DNA of 9,868 nt from contig CAIKHC010000415.1 in the NCBI GenBank assembly GCA_903827085.1, positions 1-9,868 of the forward strand, given 5' to 3'. Source of the DNA: an uncultured Candidatus Nemicrothrix sp. (GTDB lineage: Bacteria; Actinomycetota; Acidimicrobiia; Acidimicrobiales; Acidimicrobilacustridaceae). Position 1 is the first letter of the stretch. Every line of letters starts with the position of its first letter. Made by a program: the position numbers and the translations under genes. Shown here piece after piece: positions 1-5,901 of the stretch. The notes under the pieces were generated by a model. That model searched no databases. It worked only from the letters and a program-made list of their open reading frames with translations, and was not told the DNA's origin.

Positions 1-1
1 G

Positions 2-433
2 CGCGTTCTCAGCCGAATCATTGTCATCGTTGCTGCCTTCACGTTGTTTACGGGAACAATCGTGACTGGCACCGGCCCACACGGTGGCGACGAAACAGTT
101 CCCCGACTTTCCTTCGATATCGGAAGTGTTGCCCGATTACACAGCGTCACCGTTTGGGTGTTTCTTGCACTCACCATCGCAGCACTGTTTGCACTCCATA
201 GATCTGGCGCGCCAGTGAACGTTGATCGGCGTGCGAAATATCTCGTTGCAGCGATCCTTGTTCAGGGGACGATTGGTTACGTTCAGTACTTCAACGGAGT
301 ACCACCCAGCCTTGTAATTGTTCATATTTTGGGCAGCGTCATTGTGTGGATTTCTGCTTTGGCATTTGACCTTTCTCTCGTTGCGCGTCCAGTTGAGTCC
401 GACTCGGCTGAATCGCTCTCGACGACGTCATGA
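2..433 (+). CDS. ctaA: Heme A synthase CtaA/COX15, C-terminal part (5' end outside window)
   Basis: Integral membrane enzyme that oxidises the C8 methyl of heme O to give heme A for aa3-type cytochrome oxidase. The reading frame is open to the left window edge, so only the last 143 residues are seen. Visible: the end of one membrane helix, then the CtaA signature loop [10 protein letters not shown] (residues 22-31 of the fragment), a helix after RLH (His47), a helix near residues 80-95, and a final helix after VH (His108). In characterised CtaA, conserved histidines in the C-terminal half bind heme b; His47 and His108 fit that pattern. The protein ends in a Ser/Asp-rich tail. Its TGA overlaps the clpS ATG (ATGA), which suggests translational coupling, although heme synthesis and N-degron proteolysis share no obvious pathway. 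Family call is firm from the signature loop; the start and full length cannot be judged. Confidence 0.9.
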   Translation, partial: RVLSRIIVIVAAFTLFTGTIVTGTGPHGGDETVPRLSFDIGSVARLHSVTVWVFLALTIAALFALHRSGAPVNVDRRAKYLVAAILVQGTIGYVQYFNGVPPSLVIVHILGSVIVWISALAFDLSLVARPVESDSAESLSTTS

Positions 434-735
434 CTCAACCAAAAGCTGCCGATGTTGCACCAGTTGAAATTGATGAACCATCGATAGAGACAAATCTCGA
501 CATTGATCGACCGTGGATCGTTCTCGTGTGGAACGACCCAATCAATCTGATGTCGTACGTGACCTACGTCTTGCAGAAAGTTTTTGGTTACAGCCGCGAA
601 AAAGCAGAGTCGCTGATGCTTGATGTTCATGAGAAAGGTCGCGCTGTCGTTTCGAATGGTTCGAAAGAAAAAGCAGAGCTTGATGTTTTCCGTCTGCACG
701 AACATGGTCTTTGGGCCACGATGCAGCAGGACTGA
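430..735 (+). CDS. clpS: ClpS, ATP-dependent Clp protease adaptor (N-degron recognin)
   Basis: Small cytosolic adaptor that binds proteins with destabilising N-terminal residues and hands them to the ClpA/ClpC unfoldase for ClpP degradation. At 101 residues it has the usual length: a flexible acidic N-terminus (about 1-25), which in known ClpS proteins engages the unfoldase, then the folded core. The substrate pocket is recognisable: Asn35-Asp36 in WNDPINLM, Met41 at the gatekeeper position, and His67 in DVHEKG, matching Asn34/Asp35, Met40 and His66 of E. coli ClpS. The core motifs [10 protein letters not shown] and [12 protein letters not shown] are conserved. The start is the ATG overlapping the ctaA stop. 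No strong Shine-Dalgarno precedes it, so it probably depends on coupled translation. The DUF2017 gene follows after 1 base, a pairing found across Actinobacteria. Confidence 0.96.
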   Translation: MTQPKAADVAPVEIDEPSIETNLDIDRPWIVLVWNDPINLMSYVTYVLQKVFGYSREKAESLMLDVHEKGRAVVSNGSKEKAELDVFRLHEHGLWATMQQD

Positions 736-736
736 C

Positions 737-1225
737 ATGGCCTTCGGATTCAAGCGCACCATTCAAAGCAAAGGGCCAGACCGATTCATCATCAACCTGC
801 GAGAAGACTTACGCGAAGTCATCGCCGCCGTTTGCGACGACATTCTTGGTGCACTCGATGATGAAGACGCTCCCAACCGAGATCCGATGCTTCGTCGCGT
901 CTTCCCCGTTGCCCATGCCTCCGATGAGTCGGTGAACGAGGCCTATCGCGACCTTGTCCATAGCGACCTCCTCCGGACCCGACGCGAAGCGCTTGAGAAG
1001 GTGTCGGCCACGGCAAACGATGCCGAGCTCGATCGGGCGACTCTCGAGGCCTGGATGATCGGGCTCAATACCGTCCGGCTTGTTCTCGGCACCCGCCTCG
1101 ATGTGAGCGAGGACGGGTTCCCACAGTTGGAGCCCGACGATCCGGAACTCCCTGCATGGGCGCTCTATGAGTTCCTCGGAGTGTTCGTGGGCATGGTCGT
1201 CGACGCTCTCGCTCGCACGGCCTGA
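737..1225 (+). CDS. DUF2017 family protein, function unknown
   Basis: Predicted soluble, mostly helical protein of 162 residues with no signal peptide or membrane segment. I assign it to DUF2017 from its position directly after clpS and from the C-terminal motif LNTVRLVLGTRL (residues about 110-121) followed by a hydrophobic helix with WALYEFLGVFVGMVVDAL (about 142-159). Its role is not known to me. Conserved linkage to clpS suggests a link to Clp-dependent proteolysis, but that is inference. The chosen start is the ATG 1 base after the clpS stop; the sequence AGGA, read from within the clpS end, lies about 6 bases upstream. An in-frame start at 620 would bury 39 extra residues inside clpS and gives a non-conserved extension, so I rejected it. 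Base composition looks clearly more GC-rich than clpS and ctaA. Confidence 0.85.
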   Translation: MAFGFKRTIQSKGPDRFIINLREDLREVIAAVCDDILGALDDEDAPNRDPMLRRVFPVAHASDESVNEAYRDLVHSDLLRTRREALEKVSATANDAELDRATLEAWMIGLNTVRLVLGTRLDVSEDGFPQLEPDDPELPAWALYEFLGVFVGMVVDALARTA

Positions 1226-1243
1226 TCCGGGCGCGGCCCAGCA

Positions 1244-1274
1244 TTGGGGACCACGCTGGGGGTGCTGCTATGGT
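1244..1274 (+). promoter_or_regulatory. Possible promoter for the tRNA cluster
   Basis: In the 72 bases between the DUF2017 stop and tRNA-Glu there is a TAnnnT-type -10 box, TATGGT (1269-1274). It is preceded at 19 bases by TTGGGG (1244-1249), a weak match to a -35 box. A start about 7 bases after the -10 box would leave a short leader before tRNA-Glu at 1298. The same TTGGGGAC plus TAnnnT layout with identical spacing lies before the malic enzyme gene. An imperfect inverted repeat (CCCAGC with GCTGGG, 1238-1261) covers the upstream part. Read-through from DUF2017 is an alternative source of tRNA transcription. Confidence 0.3.
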
Positions 1275-1297
1275 CTGCAGGCCCTAGCGGCGCAAGA

Positions 1298-1370
1298 GCC
1301 CCCATCGTCCAGCGGCCTAGGACGCCTGCCTTTCACGCAGGTAACACGGGTTCGAATCCCGTTGGGGGTA
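1298..1370 (+). tRNA. tRNA-Glu (anticodon TTC)
   Basis: Complete cloverleaf of 73 bases. The acceptor arm GCCCCCA (1298-1304) pairs with TGGGGGT (1363-1369), with one G-U pair at the end, and A1370 is the discriminator. The anticodon stem is CCTGC/GCAGG (1325-1329 with 1337-1341) around the loop CTTTCAC, giving anticodon TTC at 1332-1334. The T-arm is ACGGG-TTCGAAT-CCCGT with a canonical T-loop. The 3' CCA is not encoded (CGC follows), so it must be added by tRNA nucleotidyltransferase. Confidence 0.97.
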
Positions 1371-1383
1371 CGCAGCAGTTTCT

Positions 1384-1461
1384 GGTCCCGTGGTGCAGTT
1401 TGGAGTGCACGCCGGCCTGTCAAGCCGGAGGTCGCGGGTTCAAATCCCGTCGGGACCGCCA
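1384..1461 (+). tRNA. tRNA-Asp (anticodon GTC), CCA encoded
   Basis: Complete cloverleaf starting 14 bases after tRNA-Glu. The acceptor GGTCCCG (1384-1390) pairs fully with CGGGACC (1451-1457). The D-stem is GTGC/GCAC (1393-1396 with 1407-1410). The anticodon stem CCGGC/GCCGG (1412-1416 with 1424-1428) holds the loop CTGTCAA with anticodon GTC at 1419-1421. The T-arm is GCGGG-TTCAAAT-CCCGT. Discriminator G1458, the usual identity base of tRNA-Asp, is followed by CCA at 1459-1461, so unlike its two neighbours this gene appears to encode its 3' end. Confidence 0.97.
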
Positions 1462-1494
1462 ACTGCCGCACCGGTTCGCCGGGGCGTCAGGGAC

Positions 1495-1509
1495 GGAGAC
1501 ATCGTCTCC
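1495..1509 (+). repeat. Short perfect hairpin in the tRNA-Asp/tRNA-Phe spacer
   Basis: GGAGAC (1495-1500) and GTCTCC (1504-1509) form a 6-bp perfect stem with a 3-base loop. It ends two bases before tRNA-Phe, in a 50-base spacer that otherwise shows nothing. There is no T-run after it, so it is not a standard terminator; a role in pre-tRNA processing is possible but unproven. Confidence 0.4.
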
Positions 1510-1511
1510 AC

Positions 1512-1584
1512 GGTCGGGTAGCTCAGTTGGCAGAGCGGCCGCCTGAAAAGCGGTAGGTCACCGGATCGACGCCGGTCCCGACCA
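1512..1584 (+). tRNA. tRNA-Phe (anticodon GAA)
   Basis: Complete 73-base cloverleaf. The acceptor GGTCGGG (1512-1518) pairs fully with CCCGACC (1577-1583), and A1584 is the discriminator. The D-stem is GCTC/GAGC (1521-1524 with 1533-1536). The anticodon stem GCCGC/GCGGT (1538-1542 with 1550-1554, last pair G-U) encloses CTGAAAA, giving GAA at 1545-1547. The T-stem ACCGG/CCGGT (1560-1564 with 1572-1576) is perfect, but its loop is ATCGACG, with A where nearly all tRNAs have T54. The 3' CCA is not encoded. The hairpin terminator starts 6 bases later. Confidence 0.95.
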
Positions 1585-1589
1585 CAGTG

Positions 1590-1620
1590 AAAAGGCCCGG
1601 GCTCTGCGCCCGGGCCTTTT
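1590..1620 (+). terminator. Strong bidirectional intrinsic terminator
   Basis: A perfect 13-bp inverted repeat: AAAAGGCCCGGGC (1590-1602), loop TCTGC, GCCCGGGCCTTTT (1608-1620). The 9-bp GC core is followed by four T residues on both strands. It lies 6 bases after tRNA-Phe and 24 bases beyond the stop codon of the convergent lipoprotein esterase gene, so it probably ends transcripts from both sides. The T-run is short and forms part of the extended stem, as expected for a two-way terminator. Confidence 0.88.
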
Positions 1621-1643
1621 GCATTCCGTTCTCGTGATGGTCT

Positions 1644-2681
1644 TCAGCGAGGTGGCTGCACTGCAAGGAACGACCAGATTGCACGGCTTGCATCGAGTCC
1701 CTCATAGGGGATGCCGACGAGACTGCGAGCTGCGGGTGCCGCGTCGTCATGACCCATCCACGCATGGGACGCACCCTTGACAGTCACGAATCGAATCGAA
1801 CGCTGCTCAGAACACGCACTCCAAGTGCGAGCCACAACATCGGAGTTTGTTGGATCAAGTGTGTCCGTCGGACCTTCGCCGCATTGATCAAACGTCGCAA
1901 ATGCAAGCGGAGCAGCACGGGGTGAGGGGAACACCACTCCAGAGACGCCCGAGCCTTTTCCTCCATCGACTGGGATGTTGGTATCGGCGAGGCCATGAAC
2001 GTGAAACACACTCACTGGTCGCGCCGGTTCACAAGGGACCCCAATCGCTCCTGACTGCACACCGATTGCCGCTATCCGATCACTGAGCTCACAAGCGAGC
2101 CGATAGGAGAAGATCGCGCCGTTCGAATGACCGGAAGCAAAGACTCGGCCGGTGTCGACTGGCTGTGTGCGCTCTAACTCGTCGAGCAAGAGTCGGATGA
2201 ACTCAACGTCATCGACGTCACGTTCAACTGCTGCCCCACAACAGACGCCTCCGTTCCAGACCAGTTGAAGTTCGTTCGAACCGCGCGCGCTCGTTCCGTC
2301 TGGGTAGGCGACAACAAACCCATTGGATTCAGCCAAGCCGTTGTAGCCACTGTTGCCTTCGAAGCCGCGGCCACGACCTCCTCCACCATGAAACGCGAGA
2401 AGGAGTGGTACCCGAGTTCCTGCTGGCAATGTCGATGGCACATAGACCCGATAGGTACGAGTTCGACCATCAGGTGTGCGCAACGAACCTTCAGAAACGG
2501 TTCCTGCAGGAACAACTGCAGCGGCAGTATTTGCATACGGCTCGTAGACCGAGCTTTGCGTTGTTGTCGTCGTTGAAGGTGATGACGAAGTCGTCGTTGA
2601 CACCTGAGATGAGTGACTTTGCGAACATCCCAGCAGAAAGACACTCAGCCCAAGCGCGAACGCTTGAAGACGTCGATTCAC
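1644..2681 (-). CDS. Secreted lipoprotein esterase, LpqC / PHB-depolymerase-like alpha/beta hydrolase
   Basis: Predicted exported, lipid-anchored serine esterase of 345 residues. It has a short basic N-terminus (NRR), a hydrophobic stretch and the lipobox LLGC with Cys19 as the lipidated residue, then a Ser/Thr-rich linker (about 20-45) before the hydrolase domain (about 65-340). Catalytic signs: oxyanion-region HGGGG (98-102), nucleophile Ser186 in GHSNG, likely acid Asp233 in GLADTNIPV, and His306 in GASHAW. The [10 protein letters not shown] element (142-151) is typical of the polyhydroxybutyrate depolymerase/feruloyl esterase group that includes mycobacterial LpqC. Six further cysteines (147, 148, 197, 217, 267, 290) could form disulfides outside the cell. 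The real substrate, whether polyester, aryl ester or acetyl-sugar, cannot be told from sequence. The GTG start overlaps the stop of the upstream esterase (GTGA), and GAAGGA lies about 11 bases upstream. Confidence 0.85.
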   Translation of the reverse strand: MNRRLQAFALGLSVFLLGCSQSHSSQVSTTTSSSPSTTTTTQSSVYEPYANTAAAVVPAGTVSEGSLRTPDGRTRTYRVYVPSTLPAGTRVPLLLAFHGGGGRGRGFEGNSGYNGLAESNGFVVAYPDGTSARGSNELQLVWNGGVCCGAAVERDVDDVEFIRLLLDELERTQPVDTGRVFASGHSNGAIFSYRLACELSDRIAAIGVQSGAIGVPCEPARPVSVFHVHGLADTNIPVDGGKGSGVSGVVFPSPRAAPLAFATFDQCGEGPTDTLDPTNSDVVARTWSACSEQRSIRFVTVKGASHAWMGHDDAAPAARSLVGIPYEGLDASRAIWSFLAVQPPR

Positions 2682-3598
2682 CGAGCGAAGGCGTCCTTCA
2701 AAGCTGACGCCACCTGATCCTGAGCTTCAGAAGCAACGTCGATTGCCGCGTCCATCGAGAAGAACCCGTGGAACATGCCTTCATATTCGACAAGGTCGAC
2801 GTCGACGCCTGCTTCAACCAACTTGGCGGCATAAGCGTTGCCCTGATCGCGAAGCGGATCGAATCCGGCAGTGACAACAACCGCAGGCGGTGCACCAGCG
2901 AGGTCCGAAAGGATCGGCGAGTAACGAGGATCACTGAGGTCTTCCACCGTGACGGTGTAGTGCTCGTGGAACCAATCCATGGCGTTGCGGGTGAGCATGT
3001 AGCCCTCAGCGTTGTCTGTCATCGACGGACGATCACAGGTTCCATCGGTGACCGGATACAACAGTGCCTGCTGAATAACTTCGACGTGCTCATGATCGCG
3101 AGAGATGTTGGCGACAACAGCGGCGAGGTTGCCACCGGCGCTATCTCCGGCAACGGCGAGACGTGAGGTGTCGACGTTGAGTTCATCGCCATGGGTTGCA
3201 ACCCATTCGGTTGCTGCCCACGCATCGTCGATTGCTGCGGGGAACTTGGCCTCGGGAGCGAGGCGATAATCGACCGCAACGACGACGCACTCAGCCTTCG
3301 ACGCAATCGTGCGACAGCAATGGTCGTGCGATTCGAGATCACCAATGACCCAACCGCCGCCGTGGAAGAACACCGTCACGGGAAGGCCAGCGTCGTTACT
3401 TGGTCGATAGATGCGAACAGGAATGTCGCCACCAGGACCAGGAATGGTGCGATCGGTGATACTCGCCAATTCAATCGGGCTCGGCATAGCCGTCATGCCC
3501 ATGCGCTCACGCAGTTCTTCTGGGGTTGCCCCTTCGAACGTAAAGCCGGAATCGGCCATGAGATCGAGAATGAACTTTGCCTGCGGATCAAGTGCCAC
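2678..3598 (-). CDS. HSL-family (fold-3) alpha/beta hydrolase, cytosolic esterase/lipase
   Basis: Carboxylesterase of the hormone-sensitive-lipase family (group IV), 306 residues from the start chosen here. Motifs: oxyanion-hole HGGGW (residues 79-83), nucleophile Ser153 in GDSAGG, acid Asp247 in DPLRD, and His277 in HGF. The family typically hydrolyses short-chain acyl esters; the natural substrate is unknown. No signal peptide or membrane segment is visible. I chose the GTG at 3598-3596 because the protein then begins [14 protein letters not shown], as relatives do, and AGGGGG sits about 8 bases upstream. The longer frame to 3733 runs into the HAD gene and adds 45 residues without family character. 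Its TGA overlaps the GTG of the lipoprotein esterase, so the two are probably translated together: one enzyme inside the cell, the other outside. Confidence 0.92.
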   Translation of the reverse strand: MALDPQAKFILDLMADSGFTFEGATPEELRERMGMTAMPSPIELASITDRTIPGPGGDIPVRIYRPSNDAGLPVTVFFHGGGWVIGDLESHDHCCRTIASKAECVVVAVDYRLAPEAKFPAAIDDAWAATEWVATHGDELNVDTSRLAVAGDSAGGNLAAVVANISRDHEHVEVIQQALLYPVTDGTCDRPSMTDNAEGYMLTRNAMDWFHEHYTVTVEDLSDPRYSPILSDLAGAPPAVVVTAGFDPLRDQGNAYAAKLVEAGVDVDLVEYEGMFHGFFSMDAAIDVASEAQDQVASALKDAFAR

Positions 3599-3631
3599 GT
3601 GAGTTCCCCCTAGAAGTGGTGTGGGGCCCAA

Positions 3632-3642
3632 CTGTGGCACAG
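3632..3642. repeat. Inverted repeat CTGTG-G-CACAG upstream of the esterase pair
   Basis: A perfect 5-bp inverted repeat around one central base, in the 85-base gap between the HAD stop and the esterase start. The rest of the gap holds a Shine-Dalgarno but no convincing -35/-10 pair. It could be an operator for the two esterase genes, or chance; I cannot name a regulator. Confidence 0.25.
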
Positions 3643-3683
3643 CCAACCAACGGTCGTCCTGCGAAACGAACGGAGATCGCGGT

Positions 3684-4409
3684 TTAGAGACCGAGAGCGG
3701 CGGGAACCTCGGCGTGGTCATCAATGACAACATCGCCTTCTGGTCCGTGATCAGGATCGTCGTCGGTCACACCTCGGTAGCGCAACGCCAACATTCCCAT
3801 TGCCTTCGCACCGGCGATATCGGTGCGACGAAGATCGCCGATATGGGCTGCACGAGTTGGATCAATCCCCCCTAAGCCCGCGAGAGCATGATCGAAGATC
3901 GCGGCGTTTGGTTTGTACACGCCGACTTCATCCGAGAACGACCAGTGATCAAAGAGCTGCAAGATGCCGTGAGCTTCGAGATAGTCACGCAGAACTGGCG
4001 ATGGCGTGAGACCAACATCGCACACGATGCCCACGCGAAGTCCGGCATCTTTCAGCACTCGCAAGGTCGATTCCAAGTTATCGGTGAGATCAAGTTTCAT
4101 CGTGCGCGGCGCCGAGAGGTACGCGTCGATCACACGAATGCGTACCTGCTCGTCGTCGGTATGACCGAGAACATCGAGCACTGTTTCGGCGGCGTGAAGA
4201 CCAGTGAATTGCTCGCCAAGTCCCCATGACGCGTCGAAGCGCTTCCAAGCCTCATCAAAAGACGCGTCAATCTCATCGTGATCTGCTGGTAGTCCGTGAG
4301 ATGCAAGAACCTCTGCGATCGCGAGACGCCGCTGCACACGGGTTGCGGCGGTATCGGCCCGAACGAGCGTGTCCCAGAAATCGAATGTGATCGCGTCGAA
4401 CCGCGACAC
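3684..4409 (-). CDS. HAD-superfamily hydrolase with an atypical nucleophile motif
   Basis: Soluble Rossmann-fold protein of 241 residues, in the size range of subfamily I HAD enzymes with a helical cap (about residues 18-100). Motif I is DFWDTL: Asp10 is the expected nucleophile, but the residue two positions on, normally the general acid Asp in phosphatases, is Trp12. Motif II lies at GIVCDVG, with Cys130 where Ser/Thr is usual. Motif III is Lys166 in VYKPN. Motif IV is [11 protein letters not shown] with Asp192 and Asp197. Substitution of the +2 Asp is known in haloacid dehalogenases, which carry Tyr there, so phosphatase activity should not be assumed. The GTG start lies 5 bases after the malic-enzyme stop, with only a weak Shine-Dalgarno (GAAAG), so it is probably co-transcribed and coupled. 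Substrate unknown. Confidence 0.85.
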   Translation of the reverse strand: MSRFDAITFDFWDTLVRADTAATRVQRRLAIAEVLASHGLPADHDEIDASFDEAWKRFDASWGLGEQFTGLHAAETVLDVLGHTDDEQVRIRVIDAYLSAPRTMKLDLTDNLESTLRVLKDAGLRVGIVCDVGLTPSPVLRDYLEAHGILQLFDHWSFSDEVGVYKPNAAIFDHALAGLGGIDPTRAAHIGDLRRTDIAGAKAMGMLALRYRGVTDDDPDHGPEGDVVIDDHAEVPAALGL

Positions 4410-4414
4410 GTTGT

Positions 4415-5821
4415 TCAGCGCTTTCGGATGACACCGTCGCGCACTGCAGCCTCAGCGGCGGCAGCAGCAACGAGCGGCGCAATGCGCTTATCGAACACCG
4501 AAGGAATGACGTGATCGGGAGCGAGATCTTCGGCGCTCACCGCGTTTGCAATGGCATACGCCGCAGCAACCTTCATGTTTTCGGTGATCTGCGTTGCGCC
4601 GGCATCGAGTGCGCCACGGAAAATCCCGGGGAACGCAAGCACGTTGTTGATCTGATTCGGGAAATCGCTTCGGCCCGTTGCCATAACCGCAACACAGCCT
4701 TCGGCTTCTTCCGGACGGATCTCGGGGTCGGGATTCGCCATGGCGAACACAATCGGATCCTTCGCCATGGTGAGAACGTCCTGGCGATTGATGAGGTTCG
4801 GCCCACTCACACCGATGAACACATCGGAGCCCGGCATGATGTCGGCTAAGGATCCCTTACGGCCTTCAGGGTTCGTGTTTTCAGCAAACCACTGCTTGGC
4901 AACGTTGAGGTTGCCGCGACCGTTGTACACCGCACCTTCGCGATCGACACCGATGATGTTGCTAACACCGGCGTTCATGAGGATCTTCGAGATCGCAACA
5001 CCGGCAGCACCGACGCCGGCGATGACGATGGTGAGGTCTTCCATCTTTTTGTTGACGATCTTGAGGGAATTCATAAGCGCAGCAAGCGTGACGACTGCGG
5101 TGCCGTGCTGATCATCGTGGAACACCGGAATGTCGAGAAGTTCCTTGAGGCGATCTTCGACCACGAAACACGCCGGAGCGGCAATGTCTTCAAGATTGAT
5201 GCCACCAAATGAAGGAGCAATGTTCACAACGGTGCGGATGATTTCTTCCGGATCTTTCGTATCGAGACAGATCGGGAAACCATCGACGCCGGCGAACTCC
5301 TTGAACAGAAGCGCTTTGCCTTCCATGACGGGCATGGCGCCGTAAGGACCAATGTCGCCGAGACCAAGAACTGCGGTGCCGTCACTCACGATGGCAACGG
5401 TGTTCTTGCGAATGGTGAGTTCATGCGCGAGGTGCTGATCCTTTTCGATCGCGGTACAGACACGGGCAACACCCGGCGTGTACGCCATAGAAAGATCATC
5501 ACGATCGTTAACAGCAATACGACTGACGACATCAATCTTGCCGCCGGCATGCAACGCGAACGTGCGGTCTTCCCACTCGAGAAGTTCGATATCGGAAAGG
5601 GCTCGAACAGCATCAAGCACTTGCTGTTGGTGCGCTTCGCTTGAGCAATTGACGACGACGTCTTCGTCGAGTGATTCCTTCTTGGCCTCGAATCCTTCGA
5701 GCGACCAAATGTTTCCGCCTACCGAACCAATGGCGGTAGCGAGATGGCCCAGTGCCCCGGGTTCATTCCCGAGTCGGACGCGAAGACGGATGCTAAATGC
5801 GGCGGTAGTTGAGTCAGCCAT
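4415..5821 (-). CDS. Malic enzyme with N-terminal ACT domain (malate to pyruvate, NAD(P)-dependent)
   Basis: Oxidative decarboxylase converting malate to pyruvate, CO2 and NAD(P)H, cytosolic. The 468 residues divide into an ACT-type regulatory domain (about 10-85; RVRLGNEPGALGHLATAI), the malic N-terminal domain (about 95-235) and the NAD-binding domain (about 236-460). Active-site residues match the small bacterial malic enzymes: Tyr114 in AYTPGVA, Lys169 in MEGKALLFKEF, metal ligands Glu211 and Asp212 in NLEDIAAP, and Asp237 in FHDDQHGTA. The dinucleotide fold has GVGAAG (269-274) followed by Asp293, which leans towards NAD rather than NADP. The ACT domain adds about 80 residues to the usual single-domain length of about 390 and suggests amino-acid or metabolite control. 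The ATG has no Shine-Dalgarno, but a TAGCGT box lies 9 bases upstream, which fits leaderless translation. Confidence 0.94.
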   Translation of the reverse strand: MADSTTAAFSIRLRVRLGNEPGALGHLATAIGSVGGNIWSLEGFEAKKESLDEDVVVNCSSEAHQQQVLDAVRALSDIELLEWEDRTFALHAGGKIDVVSRIAVNDRDDLSMAYTPGVARVCTAIEKDQHLAHELTIRKNTVAIVSDGTAVLGLGDIGPYGAMPVMEGKALLFKEFAGVDGFPICLDTKDPEEIIRTVVNIAPSFGGINLEDIAAPACFVVEDRLKELLDIPVFHDDQHGTAVVTLAALMNSLKIVNKKMEDLTIVIAGVGAAGVAISKILMNAGVSNIIGVDREGAVYNGRGNLNVAKQWFAENTNPEGRKGSLADIMPGSDVFIGVSGPNLINRQDVLTMAKDPIVFAMANPDPEIRPEEAEGCVAVMATGRSDFPNQINNVLAFPGIFRGALDAGATQITENMKVAAAYAIANAVSAEDLAPDHVIPSVFDKRIAPLVAAAAAEAAVRDGVIRKR

Positions 5822-5830
5822 AGGGCCGAG

Positions 5831-5861
5831 ACGCTACCCGTCAGGCCTATGCCGTCCCCAA
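5831..5861 (-). promoter_or_regulatory. Candidate leaderless promoter of the malic enzyme gene
   Basis: Read on the - strand, TAGCGT (5836-5831) fits the actinobacterial TAnnnT -10 pattern and ends 9 bases before the A of the ATG at 5821. TTGGGG (5861-5856) lies 19 bases upstream of it. No Shine-Dalgarno is present between box and start. The surrounding 80-base gap after pyrE shows no terminator, so read-through from pyrE may also contribute. Confidence 0.35.
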
Positions 5862-5901
5862 GTCGAGGTTCCGGCCCCCAAAGTTGCCCGATTTCGAACC
5901 G

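Noticed and set aside
620..736. Longer DUF2017 start inside clpS
   Set aside because: It would overlap clpS by over 100 bases and add residues with no family similarity; the ATG at 737 has a nearby AGGA and the usual spacing to clpS.
1268..1471. A 67-residue reading frame on the - strand across the tRNAs, with the peptide PTGFEPATSGLTG
   Set aside because: This is the well-known translation of tRNA T-arm and acceptor sequence that is often misannotated as a protein; it covers tRNA-Glu and tRNA-Asp.
1167..1556. Two + strand reading frames over the tRNA cluster (129 and 100 residues)
   Set aside because: They translate three well-folded tRNAs and have no family character (SNPVGGT-type tRNA translation).
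2174..2644. A 156-residue - strand frame inside the lipoprotein esterase
   Set aside because: Out-of-frame shadow; the 345-residue frame has a lipobox and a full catalytic triad.
3599..3733. 45-residue N-terminal extension of the HSL-family esterase
   Set aside because: It runs over the 3' end of the HAD gene; the GTG at 3598 has a good Shine-Dalgarno and gives the family's usual N-terminus.
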